22,994 nucleotides of DNA from a virus, in the IMG/VR virus record IMGVR_UViG_3300037071_003180, positions 1-22,994 of that record, one strand, 5' to 3'. Positions 14,681 to 22,030 of this stretch are shown here, in pieces (positions within the stretch are counted from its first letter, which is position 1; each line of letters begins with the position of its first letter). Under the pieces are notes generated by a model. That model searched no databases. It was not told the origin of the DNA and saw nothing but the letters and a program-made list of their open reading frames with translations. The position numbers and the translations under genes were made by a program.

Positions 14681-15301
14681 ATGCTCGACGGTCCAGGCGA
14701 ATTCGTGACCCTCACCCTCAAGGTCACCCCCACCGACAACAACCGGTTCCGGTACCGGTACATGGGGAACTGGGCGACCCTCCAGCTCGACCGGCCGCAG
14801 ACGGTGCCGTGGGGCCACATGGTGTACCTGCTCGGTGACCCGTTCTACACCGGCAAGGACCGCGAGATCGCGTACAACAACATCTGTCTCCGCGCCGGGG
14901 TGCTCCCCGGGATGGATCTCCCGTACTCCATGATCGTCGAAGACCAGGACGGGGACCGGATCTCCACCGTCGTTGACGATCCCGAAGGCGCGAACGCCCT
15001 CGAATCGAAGTCCGACAAGTTGGATCCGGTCGCGATCCGTCAGGCCATGATCTCCATGCAGCGCCGCATGGCCGACCTTGAACGCCAGCTTTCCGAATCG
15101 GAGGCCCGTGAAGCCGCCGACCCGGAAACACCGGATCTCCCGAAGCCGTCCGCGAAAGCCCGTGCGTCCCGCCGGAAGGACACCACGACCCGCGCCGCCG
15201 AGTCCCCGGTCCCGACCATCAACCCGGATGATCACGGTTCATCGGACCCGTCCGGGGGAATCATCCCTGACGACATGCCCACCCAACTCCCCGTCAGCTA
15301 G
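14681..15301 (+). CDS. Hypothetical virion-region protein, 206 aa
   Basis: The N-terminal 100 residues look folded: strands such as Val-Thr-Leu-Thr-Leu-Lys-Val and Phe-Arg-Tyr-Arg-Tyr, then a Trp-Gly-His-Met-Val-Tyr-Leu-Leu-Gly-Asp segment and Cys-Leu-Arg. Residues 120-145 form a charged helix that may be a coiled coil (Met-Gln-Arg-Arg-Met-Ala-Asp-Leu-Glu-Arg-Gln-Leu). The last 60 are Pro/Ser/Thr-rich and probably disordered. I know no family for it. A ribosome site (GGAAAGG, 14666-14672) supports ATG 14681. It opens the unit after the capsid terminator, so a minor head or connector role is possible but unproved. Confidence 0.62.
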   Translation: MLDGPGEFVTLTLKVTPTDNNRFRYRYMGNWATLQLDRPQTVPWGHMVYLLGDPFYTGKDREIAYNNICLRAGVLPGMDLPYSMIVEDQDGDRISTVVDDPEGANALESKSDKLDPVAIRQAMISMQRRMADLERQLSESEAREAADPETPDLPKPSAKARASRRKDTTTRAAESPVPTINPDDHGSSDPSGGIIPDDMPTQLPVS

Positions 15302-15310
15302 GAGACCATC

Positions 15311-15616
15311 ATGGCGAAGACCGAACTCACCGAAGACGAACAGGCCGCACAGGATCTCGCGGAGGCCCGCAAGGAAGAGGCCGAAGCGTGGGTCGCCGCG
15401 CACCCTGAGGACACCGTCCAGGCCGATCAGCTCCGCGCTGCCGGCGTCATCCCCGACACCCCCGTCGACAAGCCGTCCACCCCGTCGTCGCGCGCGAAGA
15501 CCGGTGAGCAGTCCCCGGCGCAGAAGGCCCGCGAGAAGGCCCAAGAGAAGGACACCGCGAAGTCCGAGAACACCGCGAAGGCGACAGGGCTCGGGTCATC
15601 GTCCACCCGGAAGTAG
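15311..15616 (+). CDS. Hypothetical Ala/Lys/Glu-rich protein, 101 aa
   Basis: The protein is helical at the N-terminus (Glu-Asp-Glu-Gln-Ala-Ala-Gln-Asp-Leu-Ala-Glu-Ala-Arg-Lys-Glu), then Pro/Thr/Ser-rich, and ends in a Lys/Ala/Thr-rich basic stretch. It has no hydrophobic core and is probably extended or disordered in its second half. GGAGA (15301-15305) sits five bases before ATG 15311. The 3' end overlaps the next open frame, which is shifted by -1 and lacks a normal start. The relation between the two is unclear. Function is unknown. Confidence 0.6.
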   Translation: MAKTELTEDEQAAQDLAEARKEEAEAWVAAHPEDTVQADQLRAAGVIPDTPVDKPSTPSSRAKTGEQSPAQKAREKAQEKDTAKSENTAKATGLGSSSTRK

Positions 15617-15936
15617 ACGACCACCGGATCCGTTGGGCGCGGGCCCTCACCGCGATCGCGCACACCCTCACCGACCTCCGGGGGGAACTCGCGACGATCG
15701 ACGTTGCGCTCATCGAAACCCGGTACGCCGTCGCGACCACCGACCGGCATGAACGCGCCTGGGAGTTCGAACGCGCCTACGAGGTCTCCACCAAAGAGCT
15801 CCGCATCCAACACGCGAAAGTCGACGCGGAGCTCCGTGCATACACGAACGCCCATTACGTCGTGAAGCTGTACCTCGAACTGGGGATCCCCTATCAGCAC
15901 GCCCTGGATCCGACACCGGTCCCGGCCGACGACTGA
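15598..15936 (+). CDS. Protein-coding ORF without a canonical start codon, about 105-112 aa
   Basis: The frame is open from 15508 to TGA 15934-15936. From about 15600 it reads like a genuine protein: helices containing Trp-Ala-Arg-Ala-Leu-Thr-Ala-Ile-Ala, Leu-Arg-Gly-Glu-Leu, Ala-Trp-Glu-Phe-Glu-Arg-Ala-Tyr and Lys-Leu-Tyr-Leu-Glu-Leu-Gly-Ile-Pro-Tyr. The C-terminus is Pro/Asp-rich. The other two frames look unlike protein here. The only in-frame ATG, GTG or TTG is GTG 15862, which would leave 24 residues. The given start is ATC 15598, a guess; ATC 15628 is an alternative. Entry by -1 shift from the upstream gene is possible, but I find no slippery heptamer. Otherwise 15617-15936 would be an unexplained gap. 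Confidence 0.5.
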   Translation: MVHPEVDDHRIRWARALTAIAHTLTDLRGELATIDVALIETRYAVATTDRHERAWEFERAYEVSTKELRIQHAKVDAELRAYTNAHYVVKLYLELGIPYQHALDPTPVPADD

Positions 15937-15945
15937 CCCCACCGG

Positions 15946-15953
15946 TAGCCTCC
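15946..15953 (+). promoter_or_regulatory. Candidate leaderless promoter -10 (TAGCCTCC)
   Basis: TAGCCT (15946-15951) is followed by exactly six C residues and then ATG 15958. It lies in a 21-base gap, no Shine-Dalgarno precedes the ATG, and the octamer match is full. This is the cleanest of the leaderless candidates. No -35 is seen. Confidence 0.62.
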
Positions 15954-15957
15954 CCCC

Positions 15958-18387
15958 ATGGCGCGTGACGACCTGAACTGGATCTCCCTCGTCGATTTCT
16001 CACCGGGGATCTACTCCAAATACGGGGCGTCATCCACCCTCGGGAAGGACGGTGCGGCCCGCATCGACGACGGCACCCAGGACACCCGGTACACGTTCGG
16101 GTGCTACGGCGACCCTGACGGTGGCCTGCGTCCCCTCCCCGGTCTGATCCGTTCCTACGTCAAAGACACCCATGACGTCACGGAACACGCCCACCATGTC
16201 CGCCCGCATCACACCTACCCGACTTCCAGCGCGATCGGAGCTCCACCGGGCGCGGGTGCGGTGAACGGACTCACGTTCCGTCAACACCCCACCACCCGTG
16301 CGTTGGGCACTTCTGACGGCGGTCGACGCGCCAAGATCGGTGTGATCGACATGCTGGTCGAAACCGCGGAACCGGTCGAATGGTCGACGTTCTGGCGGGA
16401 GGACTCCTGGTTCGGTGACGTCCCCGGTTACGTCGAAGCCGGATACAAGGATCGTGAGGGGGCGTCCCGCCCCGACCAGGTCCATTTCATCACCGCGTTC
16501 CGTCAGGACCCGGTGCCGCTCTCAGAGGACCCCGATTCCATGTTCCCGCGTTGGGGACGCCTCCGCTCCCAGTGGCGGCGGTTCATGCTCGGCCACTACG
16601 ACCCGTCCATCGGCAACGACCTGTACGACTACGAGTGGATCCAGTGCTCCCACGCCGACCTCGCGGAAGAGGATTCCTGGTGGATCGTCGACCAATCGAA
16701 CCTCCCTCACTACATCGAAATCGGGTACTACCCCCTCAACGACCAACGCATCCCGGTGTGGCCCGGGAACGCTGTTCCACCCCCACCGACCCCACCGTCG
16801 ATCATGTCGTACAACATCCCGATGCACATGACGAACATGTGGGGGGCCGGCGCGAAGAACCACAACGGGTGGGGCCGCGGGAACCTGTCCCGCGGTCGTG
16901 CGATCACTTCCGTCCCGAACTCTGAGGAGGTCACCCTCGACGCCCTCCAGGACCCGGGTTCGAACGTTGTTGTCGCCTGCTTCCAGTCGTACACGTCGCT
17001 CGGTTCCCCCGCTGGCATGGTCGAGGAGTACCTCGCGAACTTCTGGACGTACATCGGGGGTGACAACCCACCGGACGGCATCCTCGGCAACGGCCAGTCG
17101 ATCGTCCTCCCCCACTGGGATTCCGATTTCCTCGCGATCCAGTCGTCGTGGTGGACGACGATCACCCTCCCCGAGTTCCTCACCGAACACCAGGACCAGT
17201 TCGTCGGGATCATCCGGGACTACGGGGCGTACCACGGTGTGTTCGGCAACATGCGGGGCAGTGCCATCCACCCGCGTTCCACATACCGGTTCACGTGGTC
17301 GAACGCGATGCGGGTCCTGTGGCGACCCCCGACCGCGGGCGCGATCGCGAACGACGGGATCGAAGCCCAGTACGCCGACATGTGGTTCTGGTCGAAACGG
17401 GCTGATGAAACGTGGGGTGGTGTCTCATCGTCGTACCTCGGGACCCCACCGGGCACCACGAACCTCGTCACCCCCGGCTCCGTCAAGACGTACCCGGTGG
17501 CTCCGGGACCGATGGTCCCCGGGAACCAGATCGGGGAGATCTCCTGCCTGTTCTCCTGGCAGAACACCCTTGTGTTCGTGCCGGCCACCGGGGAAGGCAG
17601 CATCATCAAAGGCAGCCTTGTCACGTCCGCGGTGATCCGCACCGGGACCCTCATCCCGACCGGTGGCGTGGCATCCATCCCCGTTACCCTCCCCACCGGG
17701 GTCGCATATGGCACCACGGAAGGGGTGGCGTTCTGGTCGGGGGAGAAAGCGGACATCATCTCCCCGCAGCTTGACGGGGATTTCTGGATCTCCGATGACG
17801 CCAACGAATGCCGTGGCCCCGACGGCTACCGGCACACCGCGGAAGCCAGCATGGGACGGTTCGGGTACCTGTACCCGTTCGTGTACGCCCCGAACAACTG
17901 GGTGATGGACACCCGGACCGGCGGCTGGTTCCGGCTCGTCAACCCGGACGACCCCAACCCGTACGCCTACATGCATTACATGGCGAACGAATCCGGGGAA
18001 ATGTATGCAGCGCGGGGGTGTTACGACGACGTCAACACCGATGTCCTCGGCCTGTTCTCATCGCAGCACCGCGCCACCCGGTTCCGCTGGGTGAGCCAAC
18101 CCCTCATGTCGACCATCAACCGTGAGCAGACGGTCGAACGCCTGAACCTCGTCGCGCAGGGTCAAGGGGTGGTCACCATCAACCTCGTCGGGATTGACGG
18201 CACCGAACAGACCGAAACGGCGGTCATCGACTCGGTTCGGTCCGCGGAACAGGTCGTGATCCCGACGTCAATGCACAGCTCCGATCTCACCGTGATCATC
18301 ACGTCGGAAGGTGTCGACGGTGGGGAAGCCCCCACGGTCCACGCCCTCCATCTCGGCACCCGCGACGGACGGCAGCAAACCCGATGA
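15958..18387 (+). CDS. Candidate tail nozzle/tubular protein, 809 aa
   Basis: This is the largest gene of the window. The product is Trp-, Gly- and Pro-rich with many short strands throughout, has no transmembrane or signal segment, and opens with an Asp-Phe-Ser-Pro-Gly-Ile-Tyr motif. Such N-terminal 'FSPGI' motifs are typical of large podovirus tail-tube or nozzle proteins, in the same size class as T7 gp12. The C-terminal 110 residues include Glu-Arg-Leu-Asn-Leu-Val-Ala-Gln-Gly-Gln-Gly-Val-Val-Thr-Ile, a beta-barrel style found at the end of such proteins. The adaptor candidate two genes later supports a short-tail apparatus. Identity is inferred from size, motif and place. ATG 15958 follows a leaderless -10 box, and the stop overlaps the next start (ATGA, 18384). 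Confidence 0.58.
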   Translation: MARDDLNWISLVDFSPGIYSKYGASSTLGKDGAARIDDGTQDTRYTFGCYGDPDGGLRPLPGLIRSYVKDTHDVTEHAHHVRPHHTYPTSSAIGAPPGAGAVNGLTFRQHPTTRALGTSDGGRRAKIGVIDMLVETAEPVEWSTFWREDSWFGDVPGYVEAGYKDREGASRPDQVHFITAFRQDPVPLSEDPDSMFPRWGRLRSQWRRFMLGHYDPSIGNDLYDYEWIQCSHADLAEEDSWWIVDQSNLPHYIEIGYYPLNDQRIPVWPGNAVPPPPTPPSIMSYNIPMHMTNMWGAGAKNHNGWGRGNLSRGRAITSVPNSEEVTLDALQDPGSNVVVACFQSYTSLGSPAGMVEEYLANFWTYIGGDNPPDGILGNGQSIVLPHWDSDFLAIQSSWWTTITLPEFLTEHQDQFVGIIRDYGAYHGVFGNMRGSAIHPRSTYRFTWSNAMRVLWRPPTAGAIANDGIEAQYADMWFWSKRADETWGGVSSSYLGTPPGTTNLVTPGSVKTYPVAPGPMVPGNQIGEISCLFSWQNTLVFVPATGEGSIIKGSLVTSAVIRTGTLIPTGGVASIPVTLPTGVAYGTTEGVAFWSGEKADIISPQLDGDFWISDDANECRGPDGYRHTAEASMGRFGYLYPFVYAPNNWVMDTRTGGWFRLVNPDDPNPYAYMHYMANESGEMYAARGCYDDVNTDVLGLFSSQHRATRFRWVSQPLMSTINREQTVERLNLVAQGQGVVTINLVGIDGTEQTETAVIDSVRSAEQVVIPTSMHSSDLTVIITSEGVDGGEAPTVHALHLGTRDGRQQTR

Positions 18388-19523
18388 GCCCGTCGGTCCC
18401 GTTCCCGATCGATCAGGCCAGCATGCCGCCGATCACGGAACCGTTCCCCGAGTTCTATCCGCCGTCCACCTCCCCGAAGATCACGTCGCTGTGGTTCCGG
18501 TACGACCAGGAGATGGTCGAATCCGGTCTCCCGTCGGTCAACGAACCCCGGTACGGTCCCGCGCTCGCGAACATGTACGCCGGGACGTGGGGTGGGGCGT
18601 ACTCGTACGAAGGGGAGTACGACTGGTGTCAGGGGAACATCACCGCGACCACCCCCAGTTTCAGCGGGAACTACTCCGGGATCCCCGGCGGCACCCGCGC
18701 CACCAACATGCACAACATGTACCTGCGGAACGGGTTCCGGTTCTTCACCGAAACCGCGTATCAGGATGTCGCTCAGGCAAACGTCCTCACCGCGTCGGAT
18801 CTCCCACCCGGACAGGGCATGGTGGACGGGCAGCCGTACACCGGGATGATCCGGGTCACCGCCCCCCGTGACCGCCCCCTCCCTGTCAACATCACGTACT
18901 CCGGTGACTGGAAGGTGGGGGGGCAACGACATCCGGCGCTCGGAGGGTGGACCGACTTCACGGAACGCCGCCTTCTGGTGATGTCGTGGAACGCCCTGTA
19001 CCGCTCGAAGTTCCAGCCGTCCGGTACCACCCTCGACTGGAACAGTGCGACCCACGCCGCGATTTGGATGACCCGCGGCCCCGACTACCACTCGTTTTTC
19101 TGGTTCGGTGAACGCGGCCCTCTCGCCGGGACCTCCATCGACTCCGGGAACCAGCCCGGTCACTACCTCTCCCTCAACGTGTGGGACACCGTCGACCCGG
19201 GTGAAACCGTCTACTACTGGTTGGCCCGGTGGGTGTCGTCGAACAAGATGTGGTTGGAGCAGACCACCACCCCGGGTCGGCCCATGAACGGCATCGCGGA
19301 CGGGTACGGGAACGCAGGGTGGCACCCCCCGTTCTCCTGGCAGTTCGATCCATCGATCCCGGCAGGGTCCGTCACCACCGCCAACACCTCCTCCTACACC
19401 TTCCCGTCATATGTCGGTCAGGGCCTGTTCATGAACGACGTCACGGTCGACAACCCCCCGTACGAGGCTGAACTGTGGAACCTGAATCACCGCTCCCACT
19501 GCTTCCAGGTGGTCACGTTCTAG
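18384..19523 (+). CDS. Hypothetical tail-region structural protein, 379 aa
   Basis: This Trp/Tyr/Pro/Gly-rich protein has a strand-forming pattern, for example Leu-Trp-Phe-Arg-Tyr, Phe-Phe-Trp-Phe-Gly-Glu and Tyr-Tyr-Trp-Leu-Ala-Arg-Trp. It has no membrane segment or known catalytic motif. Aromatic-rich beta proteins next to tail genes often form or decorate tail structures or bind sugars, but I do not recognise this one. The ATGA overlap at 18384 couples it to the 809-aa protein, so the two probably function together. Its TAG stop (19521-19523) is the start of the -10-like box for the next gene. Confidence 0.6.
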   Translation: MSPSVPFPIDQASMPPITEPFPEFYPPSTSPKITSLWFRYDQEMVESGLPSVNEPRYGPALANMYAGTWGGAYSYEGEYDWCQGNITATTPSFSGNYSGIPGGTRATNMHNMYLRNGFRFFTETAYQDVAQANVLTASDLPPGQGMVDGQPYTGMIRVTAPRDRPLPVNITYSGDWKVGGQRHPALGGWTDFTERRLLVMSWNALYRSKFQPSGTTLDWNSATHAAIWMTRGPDYHSFFWFGERGPLAGTSIDSGNQPGHYLSLNVWDTVDPGETVYYWLARWVSSNKMWLEQTTTPGRPMNGIADGYGNAGWHPPFSWQFDPSIPAGSVTTANTSSYTFPSYVGQGLFMNDVTVDNPPYEAELWNLNHRSHCFQVVTF

Positions 19524-19528
19524 ACTCC
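19521..19528 (+). promoter_or_regulatory. Candidate leaderless promoter -10 (TAGACTCC)
   Basis: TAGACT (19521-19526) is followed by six bases (CCCTCC) and ATG 19533. It matches the octamer TANNCTCC exactly and overlaps the stop codon of the preceding gene. No Shine-Dalgarno precedes ATG 19533, which fits leaderless translation. No -35 is seen. Confidence 0.58.
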
Positions 19529-19532
19529 CTCC

Positions 19533-20228
19533 ATGCCGCTGACCCTCGGTGACGCCCGGATCGCCCTACGCGACAGGCTTGACGAATCAGCGGGCCGGCG
19601 GTGGACAGACGCCGAGTTGAACCGGTATCTGGCGGAAGGCGCGACCGACATTTCGAGGCGTGCCGAAACGAACATCCGCAAGTTCACGATCACGGGCACC
19701 CTCAACATCTCGGAGTACCCGGTTCCGTCCCTTCCGTACGACATTCTGCGCCTCCACCGTGCGGAATGGCAGCCGACCGCTGACACGAAGATCCGTTCAC
19801 TGGAGTACCGCGACCTCCAGAACATGGATGCTGTCTGGTTCGACGAGCAGGCGTCCGCGACTCGCCGCCAACCCGAGTTCTGGACCCTCCTCGGCTATCC
19901 ACCGGAGCTCGTCGTGAAAGTGTGGCCGGTGCCGTCCGACGGCGGGAACCTCATCATCCACGCCTACTGCACCCCGATGCCCCCGGCGTCCGATCCGACC
20001 CCCATCGACCTCCCCGCCGGGTGGGCGAACCTCACCGTCGACTACGCCGAGATGCGCGCGTTGAGGAAGGACGCCGATCCGCGGTGGAAGGATGCCCTCG
20101 GCAACTACGAATCCTCCATCGTCACCATGATCGACAACACCCGGCGGTACACCGATCAGAACACGGTGATCTCACCTGAAGTCCCTCACCTCCCAACCTG
20201 GATCTACGCCGACACCTGGGGGTACTGA
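19533..20228 (+). CDS. Head-tail adaptor-like protein, 231 aa
   Basis: The N-terminus resembles phage adaptor proteins (DUF6682/gp6-like): a first helix with Ala-Arg-Ile-Ala-Leu-Arg-Asp-Arg-Leu-Asp, then Arg23-Trp24-Thr-Asp-Ala-Glu-Leu-Asn-Arg-Tyr-Leu-Ala-Glu-Gly, then a further helix ending in Ile-Ser-Arg-Arg. The middle contains a strand region (Leu-Val-Val-Lys-Val-Trp-Pro-Val-Pro) and the end more helix (about residues 168-205). Such proteins dock under the portal and join it to the tail. In this phage it would connect to the candidate nozzle. The start follows a leaderless -10 box. The stop overlaps the next ATG (TGATG, 20226-20230). Confidence 0.72.
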   Translation: MPLTLGDARIALRDRLDESAGRRWTDAELNRYLAEGATDISRRAETNIRKFTITGTLNISEYPVPSLPYDILRLHRAEWQPTADTKIRSLEYRDLQNMDAVWFDEQASATRRQPEFWTLLGYPPELVVKVWPVPSDGGNLIIHAYCTPMPPASDPTPIDLPAGWANLTVDYAEMRALRKDADPRWKDALGNYESSIVTMIDNTRRYTDQNTVISPEVPHLPTWIYADTWGY

Positions 20229-20695
20229 TGGGGGTTTACGCGAACTGGTCACAGGCACAAACCTCGTCGTGGGGGAACGTCGGGTCGTTGGGCCGCAGCC
20301 CGTATCTCTCGACCGGGACCCCACCCCAGGTCGCCCTGTACGGCAACGCCGGCCAGTACAACCGGGGTATCGCGACACCATCCGGGTCGATGGACTCCGC
20401 GCTCGCCGCCCAACTCCAAGGCCAGTACACCCCGCAGCCCCCCACCCCCGCGACCCCCGCAGGCCCCGCACCCGCGCGCACCCCTGTCAGCGCCCCTCAA
20501 CCCCAGAACCGTGGCTTCAATGTCCGGCTCGCGACACAGGCTGCGTCCGCCGCTCCCGCCGCCGCGAACGCCCGCACACTGGGGACCGCCTCCACCACCC
20601 CGCGGCCCGTCACCCCATGGCAGTCGTACATGGGGAAAACGTCGTCGTCGCAGCCCTCCCAGTACTCGCGGGCCCTCAAGATGCGGGGCATGTAG
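20228..20695 (+). CDS. Ala/Pro/Gln-rich hypothetical protein, 155 aa
   Basis: This low-complexity protein is rich in Ala, Pro, Ser, Thr and Gln, with a Pro/Ala-rich centre (about residues 66-95) and Tyr/Gly/Gln/Ser-rich ends. It has no hydrophobic core and is probably largely disordered. Starting at TGATG, it is coupled to the adaptor-like gene, and its TAG stop is directly followed by the ATG of the coiled-coil protein. It may be a small internal or connecting virion component, since disordered proteins occur among podovirus ejection proteins, but this is context only. Confidence 0.55.
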   Translation: MGVYANWSQAQTSSWGNVGSLGRSPYLSTGTPPQVALYGNAGQYNRGIATPSGSMDSALAAQLQGQYTPQPPTPATPAGPAPARTPVSAPQPQNRGFNVRLATQAASAAPAAANARTLGTASTTPRPVTPWQSYMGKTSSSQPSQYSRALKMRGM

Positions 20696-22021
20696 ATGTC
20701 GGTCGGTACCCGCACCCAAAACACGAACCCGTATGCCGGGACCCTCAACCAACTCAACCGGTACGGGCAGAACGCGGTCACGTCCGACCCGAAGAACCCG
20801 TCGCCGTACAACCGCACCCCACCCCCCGCCCAAACCGGCAACATGGGGCTCACCTACGCGGAACGCCTCGCCCGTGACCACTACGACGTGAACGCCCTCG
20901 CTTCCCAGACCCGGGCGTACGGGGAAGCGATCTACGGCGGGGACATCGCCGCCAACAACTACAGCCTGTCCCAGGCGATCGCCGGCAACGAGTACGAACG
21001 GCTGTCATCCGGTGCGAAACTCGCCGCCCAGAAACAGACGTCGGAGCTCGACATCGGCAAGGCGAAACTCGGGGTCACCCAGGCGGAACGGGGTTACGCC
21101 CTCGATGAGAAAGGCAACCGGCTCCAACAGGGTGTCGATCAGATCGACGTGGACGCCGCGAAACGCCAGCAGGGCTACATCAACGACATGCTCGCCTACA
21201 CCAATCAGGATATCGGGGCGCGTGACGCGATCCAGAACCTCGACATGGGTCAGATGGAACGCCAGTTCCCTCTGCTCGCCTCGGCCCGTCAGGACATCGA
21301 AGTGAAGGTCGGGTTGCTCCGCGCTGACCTCGCCCGCGTCGACGTGAAGAACATCAAGGACGAGCGGATGAAGCAGCTCGACCTGTACATCCAAGCCACC
21401 GCGAACGGGTCGATCCACGGGGCGGAAGGTCAGGCACGGGCGAACGACGCCGCCGAAGACCTGAGACTGGAGATAGAGAACAACGACGCCAACCGGCAGC
21501 GTGGCGAGCTGGAGTACCAGGCAGCCCTCCGGGACAACACCGAGAAGCAGGCGCAGGCGCGGGACGCGATCGAAAAGATCAAGTTGGAGAAGGAACGGCT
21601 CCGCATCGAACGGGAACGTGCTGCCCGTCAAGCGGAGGAAGCCCGCCAGAAAGCGGCGGACGACCTGAAGAAAGCCCAGTACCAGCAGTACTTCACCGCC
21701 CTCCAACTCCAGAAGGACCAGGAAGCCCTCCAACGGGCGAGGGAGAACGCGTACTTCGAGATCGTCGCCGCCCAGCAACGTGCCCAGCAGGCCGCGTATT
21801 TCAACGCGATTGAGCAGCAGCGCCGGGAGCAGGCGAACTGGGATGCGATGGCCCAGCATGCCGCTCAGGCTCAGGCGACGGAAGCGAAACGGCAGCAGGA
21901 CGAGGCGGCGTACATCGCTCTCCTCCAGTCGCAGCAGGGCAACAGGACGGCGGGGCCGACCACCGGGGTGTGGATGCAGAACCCGAACGGATCCCGCCCC
22001 CTCGCCCACGAGAACCGATGA
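20696..22021 (+). CDS. Coiled-coil protein, candidate internal virion/ejection protein, 441 aa
   Basis: The first 60 residues are Asn/Pro/Thr-rich and flexible. From about residue 70 the protein is almost wholly helical, and residues about 255-415 form a long Glu/Lys/Arg/Gln/Ala coiled coil. The last 30 residues are polar and Gly/Pro-containing. It lacks membrane segments and enzyme motifs. Its size, elongated helical nature and position after the adaptor agree with ejection (internal virion) proteins of podoviruses, which are carried in the head and released with the DNA. No lytic domain is visible. ATG 20696 follows the previous TAG with no gap. No sequence family is recognised. Confidence 0.62.
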   Translation: MSVGTRTQNTNPYAGTLNQLNRYGQNAVTSDPKNPSPYNRTPPPAQTGNMGLTYAERLARDHYDVNALASQTRAYGEAIYGGDIAANNYSLSQAIAGNEYERLSSGAKLAAQKQTSELDIGKAKLGVTQAERGYALDEKGNRLQQGVDQIDVDAAKRQQGYINDMLAYTNQDIGARDAIQNLDMGQMERQFPLLASARQDIEVKVGLLRADLARVDVKNIKDERMKQLDLYIQATANGSIHGAEGQARANDAAEDLRLEIENNDANRQRGELEYQAALRDNTEKQAQARDAIEKIKLEKERLRIERERAARQAEEARQKAADDLKKAQYQQYFTALQLQKDQEALQRARENAYFEIVAAQQRAQQAAYFNAIEQQRREQANWDAMAQHAAQAQATEAKRQQDEAAYIALLQSQQGNRTAGPTTGVWMQNPNGSRPLAHENR

Positions 22022-22030
22022 GGATGAACC

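Noticed and set aside
15508-15616. Programmed -1 frameshift as the settled explanation for the start-less ORF
   Set aside because: The geometry is right, but no X-XXY-YYZ heptamer is present in the overlap, so it is kept only as one possibility.
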